From Phenylobacterium haematophilum (GTDB lineage Bacteria > Pseudomonadota > Alphaproteobacteria > Caulobacterales > Caulobacteraceae): a stretch of 64,000 nucleotides of DNA. The notes beneath the pieces are model-generated. The model was not told where the DNA came from. It ran no database searches and saw only the letters and a list, made by a program, of their open reading frames with translations. The position numbers were made by a program, and so were the translations under genes. The stretch covers positions 744,001 through 808,000 of the forward strand of contig NZ_JACIDK010000002.1 of the NCBI RefSeq assembly GCF_014196295.1. Reading direction: 5' to 3'. The first letter of the stretch is position 1; every line of letters begins with the position of its first letter. Positions 43,547 through 55,251 of the stretch are shown one piece after another.

Positions 43547-43575
43547 TTGGCAAGCTACGGGAGAGCGCGTATGCA
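43547..43575 (+). promoter_or_regulatory. Candidate sigma70 promoter for the cytochrome oxidase genes
   Basis: TTGGCA (43547-43552), a 17-base spacer and TATGCA (43570-43575) form a plausible -35/-10 pair about 110 bases before the ctaC start codon. Confidence 0.4.
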
Positions 43576-43685
43576 CCCCGGCTTAAGGGCGGGGCCTCGC
43601 GGTTTGCGCGGCGCTACGCCTTGATTCAGTCGGCGGGGGCGATCGTCTTTCGCGAGGCGCGGCCGGCCAAGCAGACCGAGGGGAC

Positions 43686-46357
<2,672 letters not shown>

Positions 46358-46382
46358 GTCCGGCTCGCCAAAGACCTCTGTG

Positions 46383-46426
46383 GGGCGCGGGCTGGGACAT
46401 TCCAGCGCGCGCCCTTCGGTCGTTTT
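46383..46426 (+). terminator. Terminator or attenuator between ctaD and ctaB
   Basis: GGGCGCG (46383-46389) pairs with CGCGCCC (46408-46414), and the inner CTGG/CCAG extend the stem with one mismatch. TTCGGTCGTTTT follows. Placed between the structural and assembly genes, it could lower expression of the downstream ctaB-ctaG-ctaE unit. Confidence 0.65.
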
Positions 46427-46438
46427 GAGAGTATTGTG

Positions 46439-47410
46439 ATGGCCATGTCGCCAGCCGTTCCACGCTCCAGCGCGCCCCCGCGGTGGCAGGACTATGTCCA
46501 GCTGCTGAAGCCGCGGGTCATGTCGCTGGTCATCTTCACCGCGATCACCGGGCTGATCTGCGCCAACGCGCCGATCAATCCAGTGCTGGCCGGCGTCGCG
46601 ATCTTCTGCATCGCCGTCGGGGCGGGCGCGTCGGCCGCGTTCAACATGTGGTACGACGCCGACATCGACGCCAAGATGCGCCGCACCCGCGCGCGCCCGG
46701 TGCCGGCCGGCAAGGTGCAAGGCGCCGACGCCCTGGCCATGGGCGTGGTCCTGTCGCTGTTCTCGGTGATGCTGCTGGGAATGACGACCAACTGGCTGGC
46801 CGCGGGCCTGCTGGCCTTCACCATCTTCTTCTACGCGGTCGTCTACACGATGTGGCTGAAGCGCTCGACGCCTCAGAACATCGTCATCGGCGGCTTGGCC
46901 GGCGCCTTGCCGCCGGTGATCGGCTGGGCGGCGGCGACGGGAACCGCGCCGCTGAACGCCTGGCTGCTCTGCGCGATCATCTTCATGTGGACCCCCCCGC
47001 ACTTCTGGGCGCTCTCGCTCTACACCAGCGAGGACTACCAGAAGGCCGGGGTGCCGATGATGCCGGTCACCGCGGGCGCGGCCTCCACCCGCAAGCAGAT
47101 TCTGATCTACAGCCTGCTGTTCGTGCCGCTGTGCATCGTCCCGGCCTTCACGGGCCTGGGCGGCATGACCTATCTGGCGGTCGCGGCCCTGGGGGGCCTG
47201 GTGTTCCTCATGCTCGCCTGGCGCGTCTTCCGCAGCCGGGCCGGCGAGACCGGCGGCCAGCGCAACGACGACGGCCTCTATGACGTGAAGGCCAGCTCCA
47301 AGGACGCGCGCAATCTCTTCGCGTTCTCGATCCTGTATCTGACCCTTCTGTTCGCCACCCTGCTGGCCGAGCACCTGCTCGACCTGCCCGCCGTCGGAGT
47401 ATTCTCGTGA
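46439..47410 (+). CDS. ctaB: Protohaem IX farnesyltransferase (haem O synthase)
   Basis: A 323-residue membrane prenyltransferase that converts haem B to haem O for the oxidase. The first Asp-rich motif is [19 protein letters not shown] and the second region is [33 protein letters not shown] marks the first helix. Starts at GTG 46436, ATG 46439 or ATG 46445 are possible; 46439 was taken. The stop overlaps the next small gene as GTGA. Confidence 0.95.
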   Translation: MAMSPAVPRSSAPPRWQDYVQLLKPRVMSLVIFTAITGLICANAPINPVLAGVAIFCIAVGAGASAAFNMWYDADIDAKMRRTRARPVPAGKVQGADALAMGVVLSLFSVMLLGMTTNWLAAGLLAFTIFFYAVVYTMWLKRSTPQNIVIGGLAGALPPVIGWAAATGTAPLNAWLLCAIIFMWTPPHFWALSLYTSEDYQKAGVPMMPVTAGAASTRKQILIYSLLFVPLCIVPAFTGLGGMTYLAVAALGGLVFLMLAWRVFRSRAGETGGQRNDDGLYDVKASSKDARNLFAFSILYLTLLFATLLAEHLLDLPAVGVFS

Positions 47411-47559
47411 GCGAGCCCACCCCAGATCCGACCGTCGAAGCCCGCGCCCGCCGGGGCCGCAATATCGCATTGGCGCTGGGCCTGGTCCTGTTCGTCGTCC
47501 TGGTCTTCGTAGTGACCATAGTCCGCCTGGGAGGCAGTGTTGGCCACCGGCCCTTCTAA
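47407..47559 (+). CDS. Small single-span membrane protein of the cox cluster (CoxF-like)
   Basis: A 50-residue protein starting at GTG 47407, overlapping the ctaB stop, and ending at TAA 47557-47559, inside the start of ctaG. It has a polar N-terminus ([18 protein letters not shown]) and one membrane helix ([20 protein letters not shown]). Small proteins of this type sit between ctaB and ctaG in many alphaproteobacteria and are often unannotated; a role in oxidase assembly is inferred from position only. Confidence 0.75.
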   Translation: MSEPTPDPTVEARARRGRNIALALGLVLFVVLVFVVTIVRLGGSVGHRPF

Positions 47560-48178
47560 GCCCGAGCGCTCGCCGCTCCAGAAGCGCAACCGCAAGGTCG
47601 CCCTGATCGCAGCCGGCGGCTTCGTCGCCATGGTCGGCGCCGCCTTTGCTTCGGTGCCGCTCTACAAGGCCTTCTGTCAGGTCACTGGCTTCGACGGCAC
47701 CGTCCGCAAGGCTGAGGCCGCGCCGGACAGGGCGCTCGATCGCAAGCTGACGATTCGCTTCGACGCCAACATCCGCGAACTGCCCTGGACCTTCACCGCC
47801 GAGCAGGTGACCCAGGAGGTCAAGATCGGCCAGACAGGGCTCGCCTTCTTCAAGGTGACCAACAACAGCGACCAGCCGCAGACCGGCCGTGCCATCTACA
47901 ACGTCGTGCCCGAATCGGCCGGCGCCTATTTCCAGAAGCTCGAGTGCTTCTGCTTCTCGGACCAGACGATTCCGCCGAAGACGACCATCGAATTCCCGGT
48001 CGTCTACTTCGTCGATCCGAAGTTCGCGGACGACTTCGAGACCAAGGGCAAGGGCGAAGTGACCTTGTCGTACACCTTCTTCCCGTCTGTGGAAGCCGCG
48101 CGCGCCGAGAAACGCGCCGACGCCACGGCGGCAAAGCACTCTTCCGCCCTTGGCGTACCGGCCAAGGCGGGGCTATAG
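47537..48178 (+). CDS. ctaG: Cytochrome c oxidase assembly protein CtaG/Cox11
   Basis: A 213-residue copper chaperone that delivers Cu to the CuB site of subunit I. One N-terminal membrane helix (VALIAAGGFVAMVGAAFAS) is followed by the conserved VPLYKAFCQVTGFDGT and the copper-binding ECFCFSDQ, with a periplasmic immunoglobulin-like domain. The start is GTG 47537 or TTG 47540; GGGAGG precedes both. It overlaps the upstream small gene by 23 bases. Confidence 0.95.
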   Translation: MLATGPSKPERSPLQKRNRKVALIAAGGFVAMVGAAFASVPLYKAFCQVTGFDGTVRKAEAAPDRALDRKLTIRFDANIRELPWTFTAEQVTQEVKIGQTGLAFFKVTNNSDQPQTGRAIYNVVPESAGAYFQKLECFCFSDQTIPPKTTIEFPVVYFVDPKFADDFETKGKGEVTLSYTFFPSVEAARAEKRADATAAKHSSALGVPAKAGL

Positions 48179-48252
48179 CACACGCGAATTGTCATTCGCC
48201 GGCCCGAGAGAGGGGCAGGCGTCTGTGAGATCTGAGAGGGGTTAGGACCGAT

Positions 48253-49128
48253 ATGGCCCACGGCGAAGTTAAGCACGACTACCACCTGCTGCCGCCCAGC
48301 CCATGGCCGTTGGTCGGATCGCTGTCCGCGACGGTGATGGCGATCGGCGGGGTCATCTGGATGAAGGGCATGTTCGGCCTTCCAGAAGGCTTCCCGTGGG
48401 TGTTCTTCGCTGGCCTGGCCGGCGTGCTCTACACCATGTGGGGCTGGTGGTCGGATGTGATCAAGGAATCGAAGGCGGGCGACCACACCCCCGTCGTCTC
48501 GATCGGCCTGCGCTATGGCATGATCATGTTCATCGCTTCCGAAGTGATGTTCTTCGTCGCCTGGTTCTGGATCTTCTTCGAGATGGCCCTGTTCCACGGC
48601 CACCGGACCCTGTCTTCGATCGAGGAAGTCCGCCTGGCCTGGGCCACCTGGCCGCCGGCCGGCATCGAGACGGTTCCGGCCTGGAACCTGCCGCTGCTCA
48701 ACACCCTGATCCTGCTGCTGTCGGGCACCACCGTGACCTGGGCGCACCATGCGCTGCAGCAAGGCGACCGCAAGGGCACCAAGATCGGCCTGATGCTGAC
48801 CATCGCCCTCGGCGCGGTCTTCACCATGGTGCAGGTCTACGAGTACCACCACATCCTCGAGCACAAGTACTTCTTCGGCGGCGAGGGCGCTGAGCACTCG
48901 GGCCTGTATGGCTCGTCGTTCTTCATGGCGACCGGCTTCCACGGCTTCCACGTTCTCATCGGGACGATCTTCCTGGCCGTCTGCCTGATCCGCCTGCTGC
49001 GTGGCGGCATGACCCCGCAGAAGCACTTCGGCTTCGAAGCCGCCGCCTGGTACTGGCACTTCGTCGACGTCGTCTGGCTCTTCCTGTTCGCCTTCATCTA
49101 CGTGGTGTTCGGCGGGGCGGGCCACTAA
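48253..49128 (+). CDS. ctaE: Cytochrome c oxidase subunit III
   Basis: A 291-residue subunit III with seven membrane helices. Typical are [34 protein letters not shown] with the lipid/proton-related glutamate, [16 protein letters not shown], and the terminal [17 protein letters not shown]. It stabilises the catalytic core and proton uptake. It follows ctaG by 74 bases and precedes a DUF983 gene. Confidence 0.97.
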   Translation: MAHGEVKHDYHLLPPSPWPLVGSLSATVMAIGGVIWMKGMFGLPEGFPWVFFAGLAGVLYTMWGWWSDVIKESKAGDHTPVVSIGLRYGMIMFIASEVMFFVAWFWIFFEMALFHGHRTLSSIEEVRLAWATWPPAGIETVPAWNLPLLNTLILLLSGTTVTWAHHALQQGDRKGTKIGLMLTIALGAVFTMVQVYEYHHILEHKYFFGGEGAEHSGLYGSSFFMATGFHGFHVLIGTIFLAVCLIRLLRGGMTPQKHFGFEAAAWYWHFVDVVWLFLFAFIYVVFGGAGH

Positions 49129-49139
49129 GGCCCGCCGAT

Positions 49140-49496
49140 ATGGACAGCCCCAATCCGTTGCTGGCGGGCCTTCGCGGCCGCTGCCCGAACTGTGGCGAGG
49201 GGCGTCTGTTTATAGGCTTCCTGACCGTAGCCCCCGCCTGCGAGCGGTGCGGCTACGATCTGGCCAAGGCGGACTCTGGAGATGGTCCCGCGGTTTTCGT
49301 GATCCTGATCGCGGGCTTCCTCTGCGCCTTCGCCCTGCTCTTTACAGAGCTGACGTTCTCGCCCCCGATCTGGGTGCATTTCGTCATCTTCCTCCCCCTG
49401 ACGCTTCTCGTGTGCCTCGGGCTGCTGCGCCCGCTGAAGGGCCTCATGCTGGCGGCCCAGTTCGCCAACAAGGCTTCGGAAGCCCGCCATGACTGA
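49140..49496 (+). CDS. DUF983 family membrane protein
   Basis: A 118-residue protein with an N-terminal zinc-ribbon-like segment (RGRCPNCGEGRLF and CERCGYD, two CxxC pairs) and two membrane helices. DUF983 proteins are regularly found between ctaE and surf1 in alphaproteobacteria and are presumed oxidase-related; the biochemical role is unknown. The stop overlaps the surf1 start by 8 bases. Confidence 0.9.
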   Translation: MDSPNPLLAGLRGRCPNCGEGRLFIGFLTVAPACERCGYDLAKADSGDGPAVFVILIAGFLCAFALLFTELTFSPPIWVHFVIFLPLTLLVCLGLLRPLKGLMLAAQFANKASEARHD

Positions 49497-50214
49497 TCGC
49501 GCCCGGCGCTTCCCAGTCGGTTTGACGTTGGCGACCGCGATCTCCCTCGCCATCTTGATCGGCCTGGGAAGCTGGCAGATGCAGCGCCTCCACTGGAAGG
49601 AGGCCCTGCTCGACCGCGTCGCCGCCTTGCAGGCCGCTCCAGCCACCAGCGGCGAGGCGGCGCTGGAGCGAATGGCCGCCGGAGCCGATCTCGATTTCAC
49701 CCGGATCCGGCTCATGTGTCCGGGCCTGCGCAGCGCGCCCTATCTCGAGCTGTATTCCGTCCGTGAAGGGAAGGCCGGCTCGCGGCTCATCTCGGCCTGC
49801 CGCGTGGCCGGCGGCCGTTACCAAAGCATCCTCGTCGACCGCGGCTTCGTACGTGATGACGTTTCGGCCCGCCCGCGGGTGAACGTCTCGGACCTAGCCC
49901 CCGTCGAGGTTGTCGGAGTGTTGCGCGTCCCCGAGCCCGGCAACCGATTCAGCCCCTCCAACGACGCGAGTGGCAATCGCTGGTATGTCCGCGACGTCGC
50001 CGCCATGGCTCAGGCACTGAAGGTCGACGCTCCGGCGCCGCTGTTCCTGATGGCTGAAACCTCGTCCAACCCCGAGTGGCAGGCGCTGAATCCTGCCCCG
50101 TTGCCGGCGGAGATATCCAACCGTCACCTCGAATACGCCCTGACCTGGTTCGGCCTTGCCGCCGCCCTGGTCGGCGTCTATGCCGCCATGCTCTGGCGCA
50201 AGTGGAAGTCCTGA
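49489..50214 (+). CDS. surf1: SURF1 family cytochrome oxidase assembly protein
   Basis: A 241-residue protein with two membrane helices, near residues 11-26 and 217-237, flanking a periplasmic domain. GLGSWQMQRLHWKEALLD at the start and SNPEWQALNPAPLPAEISNRHLEYALTWF (in part NRHLEYALTWFGLA) at the end are SURF1 hallmarks. It assists haem a insertion into subunit I. Its stop overlaps thrC by one base (TGATG). Confidence 0.95.
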   Translation: MTDRARRFPVGLTLATAISLAILIGLGSWQMQRLHWKEALLDRVAALQAAPATSGEAALERMAAGADLDFTRIRLMCPGLRSAPYLELYSVREGKAGSRLISACRVAGGRYQSILVDRGFVRDDVSARPRVNVSDLAPVEVVGVLRVPEPGNRFSPSNDASGNRWYVRDVAAMAQALKVDAPAPLFLMAETSSNPEWQALNPAPLPAEISNRHLEYALTWFGLAAALVGVYAAMLWRKWKS

Positions 50215-51608
50215 TGCGGTACGTCTCTACGCGGGGGCAATCGCCCTCGGTCGGCTTTGTCGATGCGGTCCTCGCGGGCCTGGCCCCGGACGGCGGGCTC
50301 TATGTCCCGCAGGAGTGGCCGAGCTTCACGCGCGACGAGATCTCCGCGTTCGCCGGCCGACCCTACGCCGAAGTCGCCACCGCGGTGCTGGCCAAGTTCG
50401 TCGGCGATGAGATCGATCGCGAGACCCTCGGCGAGATGTGCGCCGAGGCCTATGCCAGCTTCACCCACGCCGCGGTCGTGCCGGTGCGCCAGATCGCGCC
50501 GGGCGGGTTCATCGCCGAGCTGTTCCATGGCCCCAGCCTGGCCTTCAAGGACGTGGCGATGCAGCTGCTGGCTCGCCTGTCGGACCACGTCCTGGGTCAG
50601 CAGAAGCGTACCCAGACCATTCTATGCGCCACGTCGGGCGACACCGGCGGCGCGGCGGTCGAGGCCTTCCGCGGCCGCGACAACACCAAGATCGTCGTGA
50701 TGTTCCCGGACGGTCGGATCTCCGAGGTCCAGCGCCGCTTCATGACCACGGCCGAGGAGGCCAACGTCCGCTGCGTGGCCGTGGACGGAGACTTCGACGA
50801 CTGCCAAGCGATCCTCAAGACCTCGCTCTCCGACGCCTCGCTGAAGCAGTCGGTGGGCCTGTCGGCGGTCAACTCGATCAACTTCGCGCGCATTGTCGCC
50901 CAGAGCGTCTACTACTTCACTTCCGCTGTGGCGCTGGGCGCGCCGCACCGCCCGGTCTCCTTCGCGGTGCCCTCCGGCAACTTCGGCGACGGGTTCGCCG
51001 GCTATGTCGCCAAGCGCATGGGCCTGCCCATCGACCGCATCATTGTGGCGACGAACTCCAACGACATCCTGGCGCGCGCCTTCGAGGACGGCCGCTATGT
51101 CCGCGGCGTAACCGCCCCGACCCAGTCGCCGGCCATGGACATCCAGTCGGCCTCGAACTTCGAGCGCCTGTATTTCGAGTGCGTGCGCCGCGACGGCGTC
51201 GAGACGGCCCGCGCCTTCGCCGCCTTCGCCGAGACCGGCGGCGTCGACATTCCGCCGCAGGCCCTGGCCGCCATGCGAGAGACCTTCAGAGGCGTTTCAG
51301 TGGGCGAGGGCGACACCACCCGCACCATCGTCGCCACGCTGCGTGAGACCGGCGAAATGATCGATCCGCACACCGCGGTCGGCGTCTCCGGCATGCAGCG
51401 CGCCCGCGGCTCGACCACCGCGCCGATCGTCGTGCTCTCCACCGCCCACCCGGCCAAGTTCCCGGAAACGGTCGAGGCCGCCACCGGCGAGACCCCCGTG
51501 ATGCCGCGCACCGCGGCGCACCTCGCCGGCAAGCCCGAGCGGTTCGACCGCCTGCCGGCTGACGCCGAGACCATCAAGGCCTATGTCAGGGCCTTTGCGG
51601 AAGGCTGA
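50214..51608 (+). CDS. thrC: Threonine synthase
   Basis: A 464-residue PLP enzyme converting O-phosphohomoserine to threonine. MRYVSTRGQSPSVGFVDAVL is the usual start, the PLP lysine is Lys112 in GPSLAFKDVAMQ, and TSGDTGGAAVEAFRG and the C-terminal GVSGMQRAR are conserved. A longer frame from 50076 overlaps surf1 and is not supported. Coupling to surf1 by TGATG and a 26-base overlap with the M16 peptidase gene link respiration, threonine synthesis and proteolysis in one transcript; this order is typical of Caulobacterales. Confidence 0.96.
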   Translation: MRYVSTRGQSPSVGFVDAVLAGLAPDGGLYVPQEWPSFTRDEISAFAGRPYAEVATAVLAKFVGDEIDRETLGEMCAEAYASFTHAAVVPVRQIAPGGFIAELFHGPSLAFKDVAMQLLARLSDHVLGQQKRTQTILCATSGDTGGAAVEAFRGRDNTKIVVMFPDGRISEVQRRFMTTAEEANVRCVAVDGDFDDCQAILKTSLSDASLKQSVGLSAVNSINFARIVAQSVYYFTSAVALGAPHRPVSFAVPSGNFGDGFAGYVAKRMGLPIDRIIVATNSNDILARAFEDGRYVRGVTAPTQSPAMDIQSASNFERLYFECVRRDGVETARAFAAFAETGGVDIPPQALAAMRETFRGVSVGEGDTTRTIVATLRETGEMIDPHTAVGVSGMQRARGSTTAPIVVLSTAHPAKFPETVEAATGETPVMPRTAAHLAGKPERFDRLPADAETIKAYVRAFAEG

Positions 51609-52872
51609 GGCTCTGCCCAACATCCATACCCTGAAGAATGGGGTCCGGGTCGTCTGCGACCCGATCGACGGTCTTGAGACCCTGGCGCTGTCGGTGGTCG
51701 CCGGCCGCGGCGCGCGCTCGGAGGACGAGGCCCGGTCCGGCTGGTCGCATCTGCTCGAGCACATGGTGTTCAAGGGCGCCGGCGATCGTTCGGCCCGCGA
51801 CATCGTCGAGGTGGTTGAGGCCGAGGGCGGCCAGATCAACGCCGCCACCGGCTATGAGCGCACCAGCTTCCAGATCCGCGCCCTGAAGGGCGGGTTGGAC
51901 CTGGGCAGCGCCGTGGTCGCCGATCTCGTGCAGCGCCCGACCATGGACGCCGGAGACCTCGCCCGCGAGATCCAGGTCGTCGGTCAGGAGATCGCCGAGG
52001 CCGCCGACACCCCCGACGACCACGTGTTCGAGATGGCCCAGGACGCCGCCTTCAACGGTCAGCCGTTGGGACGCCCGATCCTCGGCACCGATGAGTCCAT
52101 CGGCCGGGCCGATCCTGCCGCCCTCGCGGCCTGGCGCAGCGAACTCTACGCCCCCGACGGCCTGGTGATCTGCGCGTCCGGCGCTGTCGACGAGGACGAA
52201 CTGCTGGCCTTGGCCGAGCGCGACTTCGGCGGCGCGGCGGGACAGGGCGCGAGCAAGCCGGTCCCGGCCGCCTTCGTCGGCGGCGTGCGCGCCACGCCCA
52301 AGGCGCTGGAGCAGGCCAATCTCGTTTTCCTGTTGCCGGCGGTCGGCGTACGCAGCGAGGCCTACTTCGCCCTGCGGCTCTATGCCGAAATCCTCGGAGG
52401 CGGCATGGCCTCGCGACTGTTCCAGGAGGCGCGCGAGAAGCGCGGCCTGGCCTATGCTGTCGACGCCTATTCCGAGACCTATGCCGACACGGGCGTTATG
52501 GGTGTCTTCGCCGGCTGCGCGGCCAAGGACTCCGTCGAGCTGGCAAAGGTGGCGGCCGAGGAAATCAAGGGCATGGCCGCCGGCGTGCAGGGCGCCGAGC
52601 TGGCTCGCGCCAAGGCGCAGCTGAAGGCCTCGATGTTCATGGCGCGCGAGCAGCCGCTGTCGCGGGCCGAGCAGGCCGCCGCTCAGGTGCTGCTGTTCGA
52701 CCGCACCTTGCCGCCGGGCGAATTGGCCGCCCAGATCGACGCTGTGGAAGCTGCCGACATCGCCCGTCTTGGCGCGCAGATGCTGGCCCCCGGCGCGGCC
52801 GCGGCGAGCATCCTCGGCCCCAAGAGCGCGATGAAGGCCGGCGAGGCCTTTCAGCGGGCGCTGTTCGGTTAG
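51583..52872 (+). CDS. M16 family zinc peptidase
   Basis: A 429-residue inverzincin-type peptidase related to mitochondrial processing peptidase beta. The inverted zinc motif HxxEH is HLLEHMVFKG (residues 56-60), and the remote substrate region EILGGGMASRLFQEAREKRGLAY is conserved. The length of about 430 matches single-chain bacterial M16B proteins that dimerise. ATG 51583 lies inside thrC with a 26-base overlap; no better start exists before the conserved LKNGVRVV. Confidence 0.92.
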   Translation: MSGPLRKAEALPNIHTLKNGVRVVCDPIDGLETLALSVVAGRGARSEDEARSGWSHLLEHMVFKGAGDRSARDIVEVVEAEGGQINAATGYERTSFQIRALKGGLDLGSAVVADLVQRPTMDAGDLAREIQVVGQEIAEAADTPDDHVFEMAQDAAFNGQPLGRPILGTDESIGRADPAALAAWRSELYAPDGLVICASGAVDEDELLALAERDFGGAAGQGASKPVPAAFVGGVRATPKALEQANLVFLLPAVGVRSEAYFALRLYAEILGGGMASRLFQEAREKRGLAYAVDAYSETYADTGVMGVFAGCAAKDSVELAKVAAEEIKGMAAGVQGAELARAKAQLKASMFMAREQPLSRAEQAAAQVLLFDRTLPPGELAAQIDAVEAADIARLGAQMLAPGAAAASILGPKSAMKAGEAFQRALFG

Positions 52873-52919
52873 CACCGGCCGGTCTTGACGGATTCCGCGC
52901 ATCCCGCGACGTTCCGCCC

Positions 52920-53531
52920 ATGGCCTTATTGGACTGGATCGCGCCGGAGAGCGGCCTTCGTATCGAGGGCGACGGCGTACGCCTGCGCCCGCCGCGGGCG
53001 GCCGACTTCGCCGAGTGGCGGGAGTTGCGGGCGCAGTCCAAGGAATTCCTACAGCCGTGGGAGCCGACCTGGCCGGCCGACGACCTGACCCGTGCGGCCT
53101 TCCGCCGCAGGCTCACCGCCTATGCGCGTGACCGCGAGGCCGGCACCGCCTATCCATTTTTCGTCTTCCGCACCCGAGACGACGCCCTCACCGGCGGCAT
53201 CACGCTGTCCAACGTCCGGCGCGGTGTCGCGCAGATGGGATCGATCGGCTACTGGTGCGGCCAACCCTTTGCTCGGCAAGGGCAAACGCTGGGCGCCGTG
53301 CGCGCCCTGACCGTCTTCGCCTTCCGCACCCTGGCCCTGCATCGTCTGGAGGCGGCCTGCCTGCCCAGCAACGAGCCGTCGCGGCGGCTCCTCAACCGTG
53401 CCGGGTTTCGGGAGGAAGGTCTCGCCCAGGCTTATCTGAAAATTAACGGCGTCTGGCGAGATCATGTGCTGTTCGGCCTTGTGTCCCCGCTGCGGGCGCA
53501 CGAGGGCCCGGACGAAGGAGTGTCTGTTTAG
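52920..53531 (+). CDS. RimJ-type GNAT acetyltransferase
   Basis: A 203-residue N-acetyltransferase of the RimJ/RimL group: VRLRPPRAADFAEWRELR at the start, GSIGYWCGQPFARQGQTLGA around the acetyl-CoA site, and LEAACLPSNEPSRRLLNRAGF. It probably acetylates protein N-termini; the ribosomal target S5 is only a family-based guess. It sits between the M16 peptidase and the c-di-GMP phosphodiesterase genes, all on the plus strand. The ribosome-binding site is weak. Confidence 0.88.
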   Translation: MALLDWIAPESGLRIEGDGVRLRPPRAADFAEWRELRAQSKEFLQPWEPTWPADDLTRAAFRRRLTAYARDREAGTAYPFFVFRTRDDALTGGITLSNVRRGVAQMGSIGYWCGQPFARQGQTLGAVRALTVFAFRTLALHRLEAACLPSNEPSRRLLNRAGFREEGLAQAYLKINGVWRDHVLFGLVSPLRAHEGPDEGVSV

Positions 53532-53590
53532 CGCTCGGCTGTCGTGGGCCGATCCGCTCTGCGGCGCGTTGGCCGGAATGTCTTGAGACG

Positions 53591-55249
53591 ATGCCGAACG
53601 ATCGTTGGAGCTGGGACGCAACCGCGACCTTGGAGGCGCTAGGCGCCGCCGATGTGGCCCTGTGGCTCTGGGAACCTGAAAAAGACCGCCTGCACCTGAC
53701 CGGCGCTTCGCGCGCCCTGGGTCTTGGCCCGTTGGCGCCTGAATGCTCGTCGGCGGCGATGCGCGCCCTGGCCTTGCCGCCCGACCGGGCGCTGGCCGAG
53801 GACATCCTGCGCGTCCAGGAGCCCGGCGCCGAAATCTCCGTGCGCCTGCGCATGCGTGGCGGCGGCGTCTGCATCTGGCGCGGCGTCTGGCTGGAAGAGG
53901 GGCTGCGCGCCGCCGGCGTCGTCGCGCCCGAAGCCAAGTTCGCTGCTTCGGACCAGGACGGGCTGACCGGCCTGCTCGACCGCAAGAGTTTCGTCGCCCG
54001 CGCCCGCGAACGTCTGGCCCATGCCGGCCAGCACGAGCTGGTGGTGGCCGACCTCGATCGCCTGCGCCGCCTCAACGAGGCGCTGGGCCACGAACGCGCC
54101 GACCTGGTGCTGGCCGCGCTCGGCTCGCGCCTGGCCGCCGCCTTCCCGCCGCACGCTCTGCTGGCGCGGGTCGGCGAAGACGAATTCGCCGTGCTGACCA
54201 CGGTCAGCGACATGCCGGCCGCCGAGACCCTGCGCCATGCGCTGGAGCAACCGCTGCGCGTGGCGGGCTTCGACATCCACCCGACCCTGTCGATCGGCGC
54301 GGTCGAGGCCACCGGCGGCGAGGACGCCCCTGAGGCCGCCGAACTGCTGCGCCGCGCCGAACTGGCCGTCGAGGCCGCCAAGAGCGGCGGCCGCGGCGGC
54401 GCGGCCGCCTATGGTCGCAGCCTGGAGAGCGACGGGCTTTCGCGCTTGGCGCTGGAAAGCGACCTGCGCGGGGCGCTGGGCCGCAACGAGATCGTGCCTT
54501 TCTACCAGCCCATCGTGCGGCTCTCGACCGGCGCCCTGTCCGGCTTCGAGGCGCTGGTGCGCTGGCGCCACCCGCGCCGCGGCCTGCTGACCCCTGACCA
54601 GTTCCTGCCGCTCTGCGAGGAAATGGGCCTGATGAGCGAACTCGGCGCGCTGATGATGCGGCAGGCCGGTTCGCAGCTCGCCCGCTGGCGGCTCGACCAC
54701 CGCGCCGCCGGCGAGCTGACCGTGGCGGTGAACCTGTCGACCGGCGAGATCGACAGGCCCGACCTGATTTCCGACGTGCTGGAGATCCGGCGCGAGACCG
54801 GGCTGCCGCCGGGCGCCCTGAAGCTGGAAGTCACCGAAGGCGACGTCATGCGCGATCCGGACCGTGCGGCGGTCATCCTGCACAAGCTGCGCGAGGCCGG
54901 CGCGGCCCTGGCGCTCGACGACTTCGGCACCGGCTTCTCGTCGCTCAGCTACCTGACCCGCCTGCCGTTCGACACCCTGAAGATCGACCGCTACTTCGTG
55001 CGCACCATGGCCACGAACGAGGGCTCGGCGAAGATCGTCTCGTCCGTGGTCAAGCTCGGCCAGGACCTGTCGCTGGAAGTCGTCGCCGAAGGCGTCGAGA
55101 ACGCCCAGATGGCCCGCCAGCTGCTCTCGCTGGGCTGCGACTACGGCCAGGGCTTCGGCTATGCGCCGGCGCTGTCGCCGCAGGAGGCCGAGGTCTATCT
55201 CAACGAAAGCTATGTCGACGGCGCCGCGCCCGTGAAGGCGCGCGGCTAG
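53591..55249 (+). CDS. pdeA: GEDEF-EAL c-di-GMP phosphodiesterase, PdeA-like
   Basis: A 552-residue protein with an N-terminal PAS-like domain (about 1-115), a degenerate GGDEF domain (GEDEF at 195-199) and an intact EAL domain (EAL at 320-322, VNLSTGEI, LKLEVTEGDV, ALDDFGTGFSSL, LKIDRYFV, VVAEGVEN, GQGFGYAPAL). Caulobacter PdeA (CC3396) has the same order, and there the GEDEF domain binds GTP and activates the EAL domain. The protein ends in Arg-Gly, as does Caulobacter PdeA, where that end is needed for CpdR-dependent ClpXP degradation. Gene context (thrC, M16, RimJ) agrees. Orthology is an inference. Confidence 0.88.
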   Translation: MPNDRWSWDATATLEALGAADVALWLWEPEKDRLHLTGASRALGLGPLAPECSSAAMRALALPPDRALAEDILRVQEPGAEISVRLRMRGGGVCIWRGVWLEEGLRAAGVVAPEAKFAASDQDGLTGLLDRKSFVARARERLAHAGQHELVVADLDRLRRLNEALGHERADLVLAALGSRLAAAFPPHALLARVGEDEFAVLTTVSDMPAAETLRHALEQPLRVAGFDIHPTLSIGAVEATGGEDAPEAAELLRRAELAVEAAKSGGRGGAAAYGRSLESDGLSRLALESDLRGALGRNEIVPFYQPIVRLSTGALSGFEALVRWRHPRRGLLTPDQFLPLCEEMGLMSELGALMMRQAGSQLARWRLDHRAAGELTVAVNLSTGEIDRPDLISDVLEIRRETGLPPGALKLEVTEGDVMRDPDRAAVILHKLREAGAALALDDFGTGFSSLSYLTRLPFDTLKIDRYFVRTMATNEGSAKIVSSVVKLGQDLSLEVVAEGVENAQMARQLLSLGCDYGQGFGYAPALSPQEAEVYLNESYVDGAAPVKARG

Positions 55250-55251
55250 CG

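Noticed and set aside
43337..43685. FNR/FixK-type oxygen box upstream of ctaC
   Set aside because: No TTGAT-N4-ATCAA-like sequence was found; only a sigma70-like pair and a short inverted repeat are visible.
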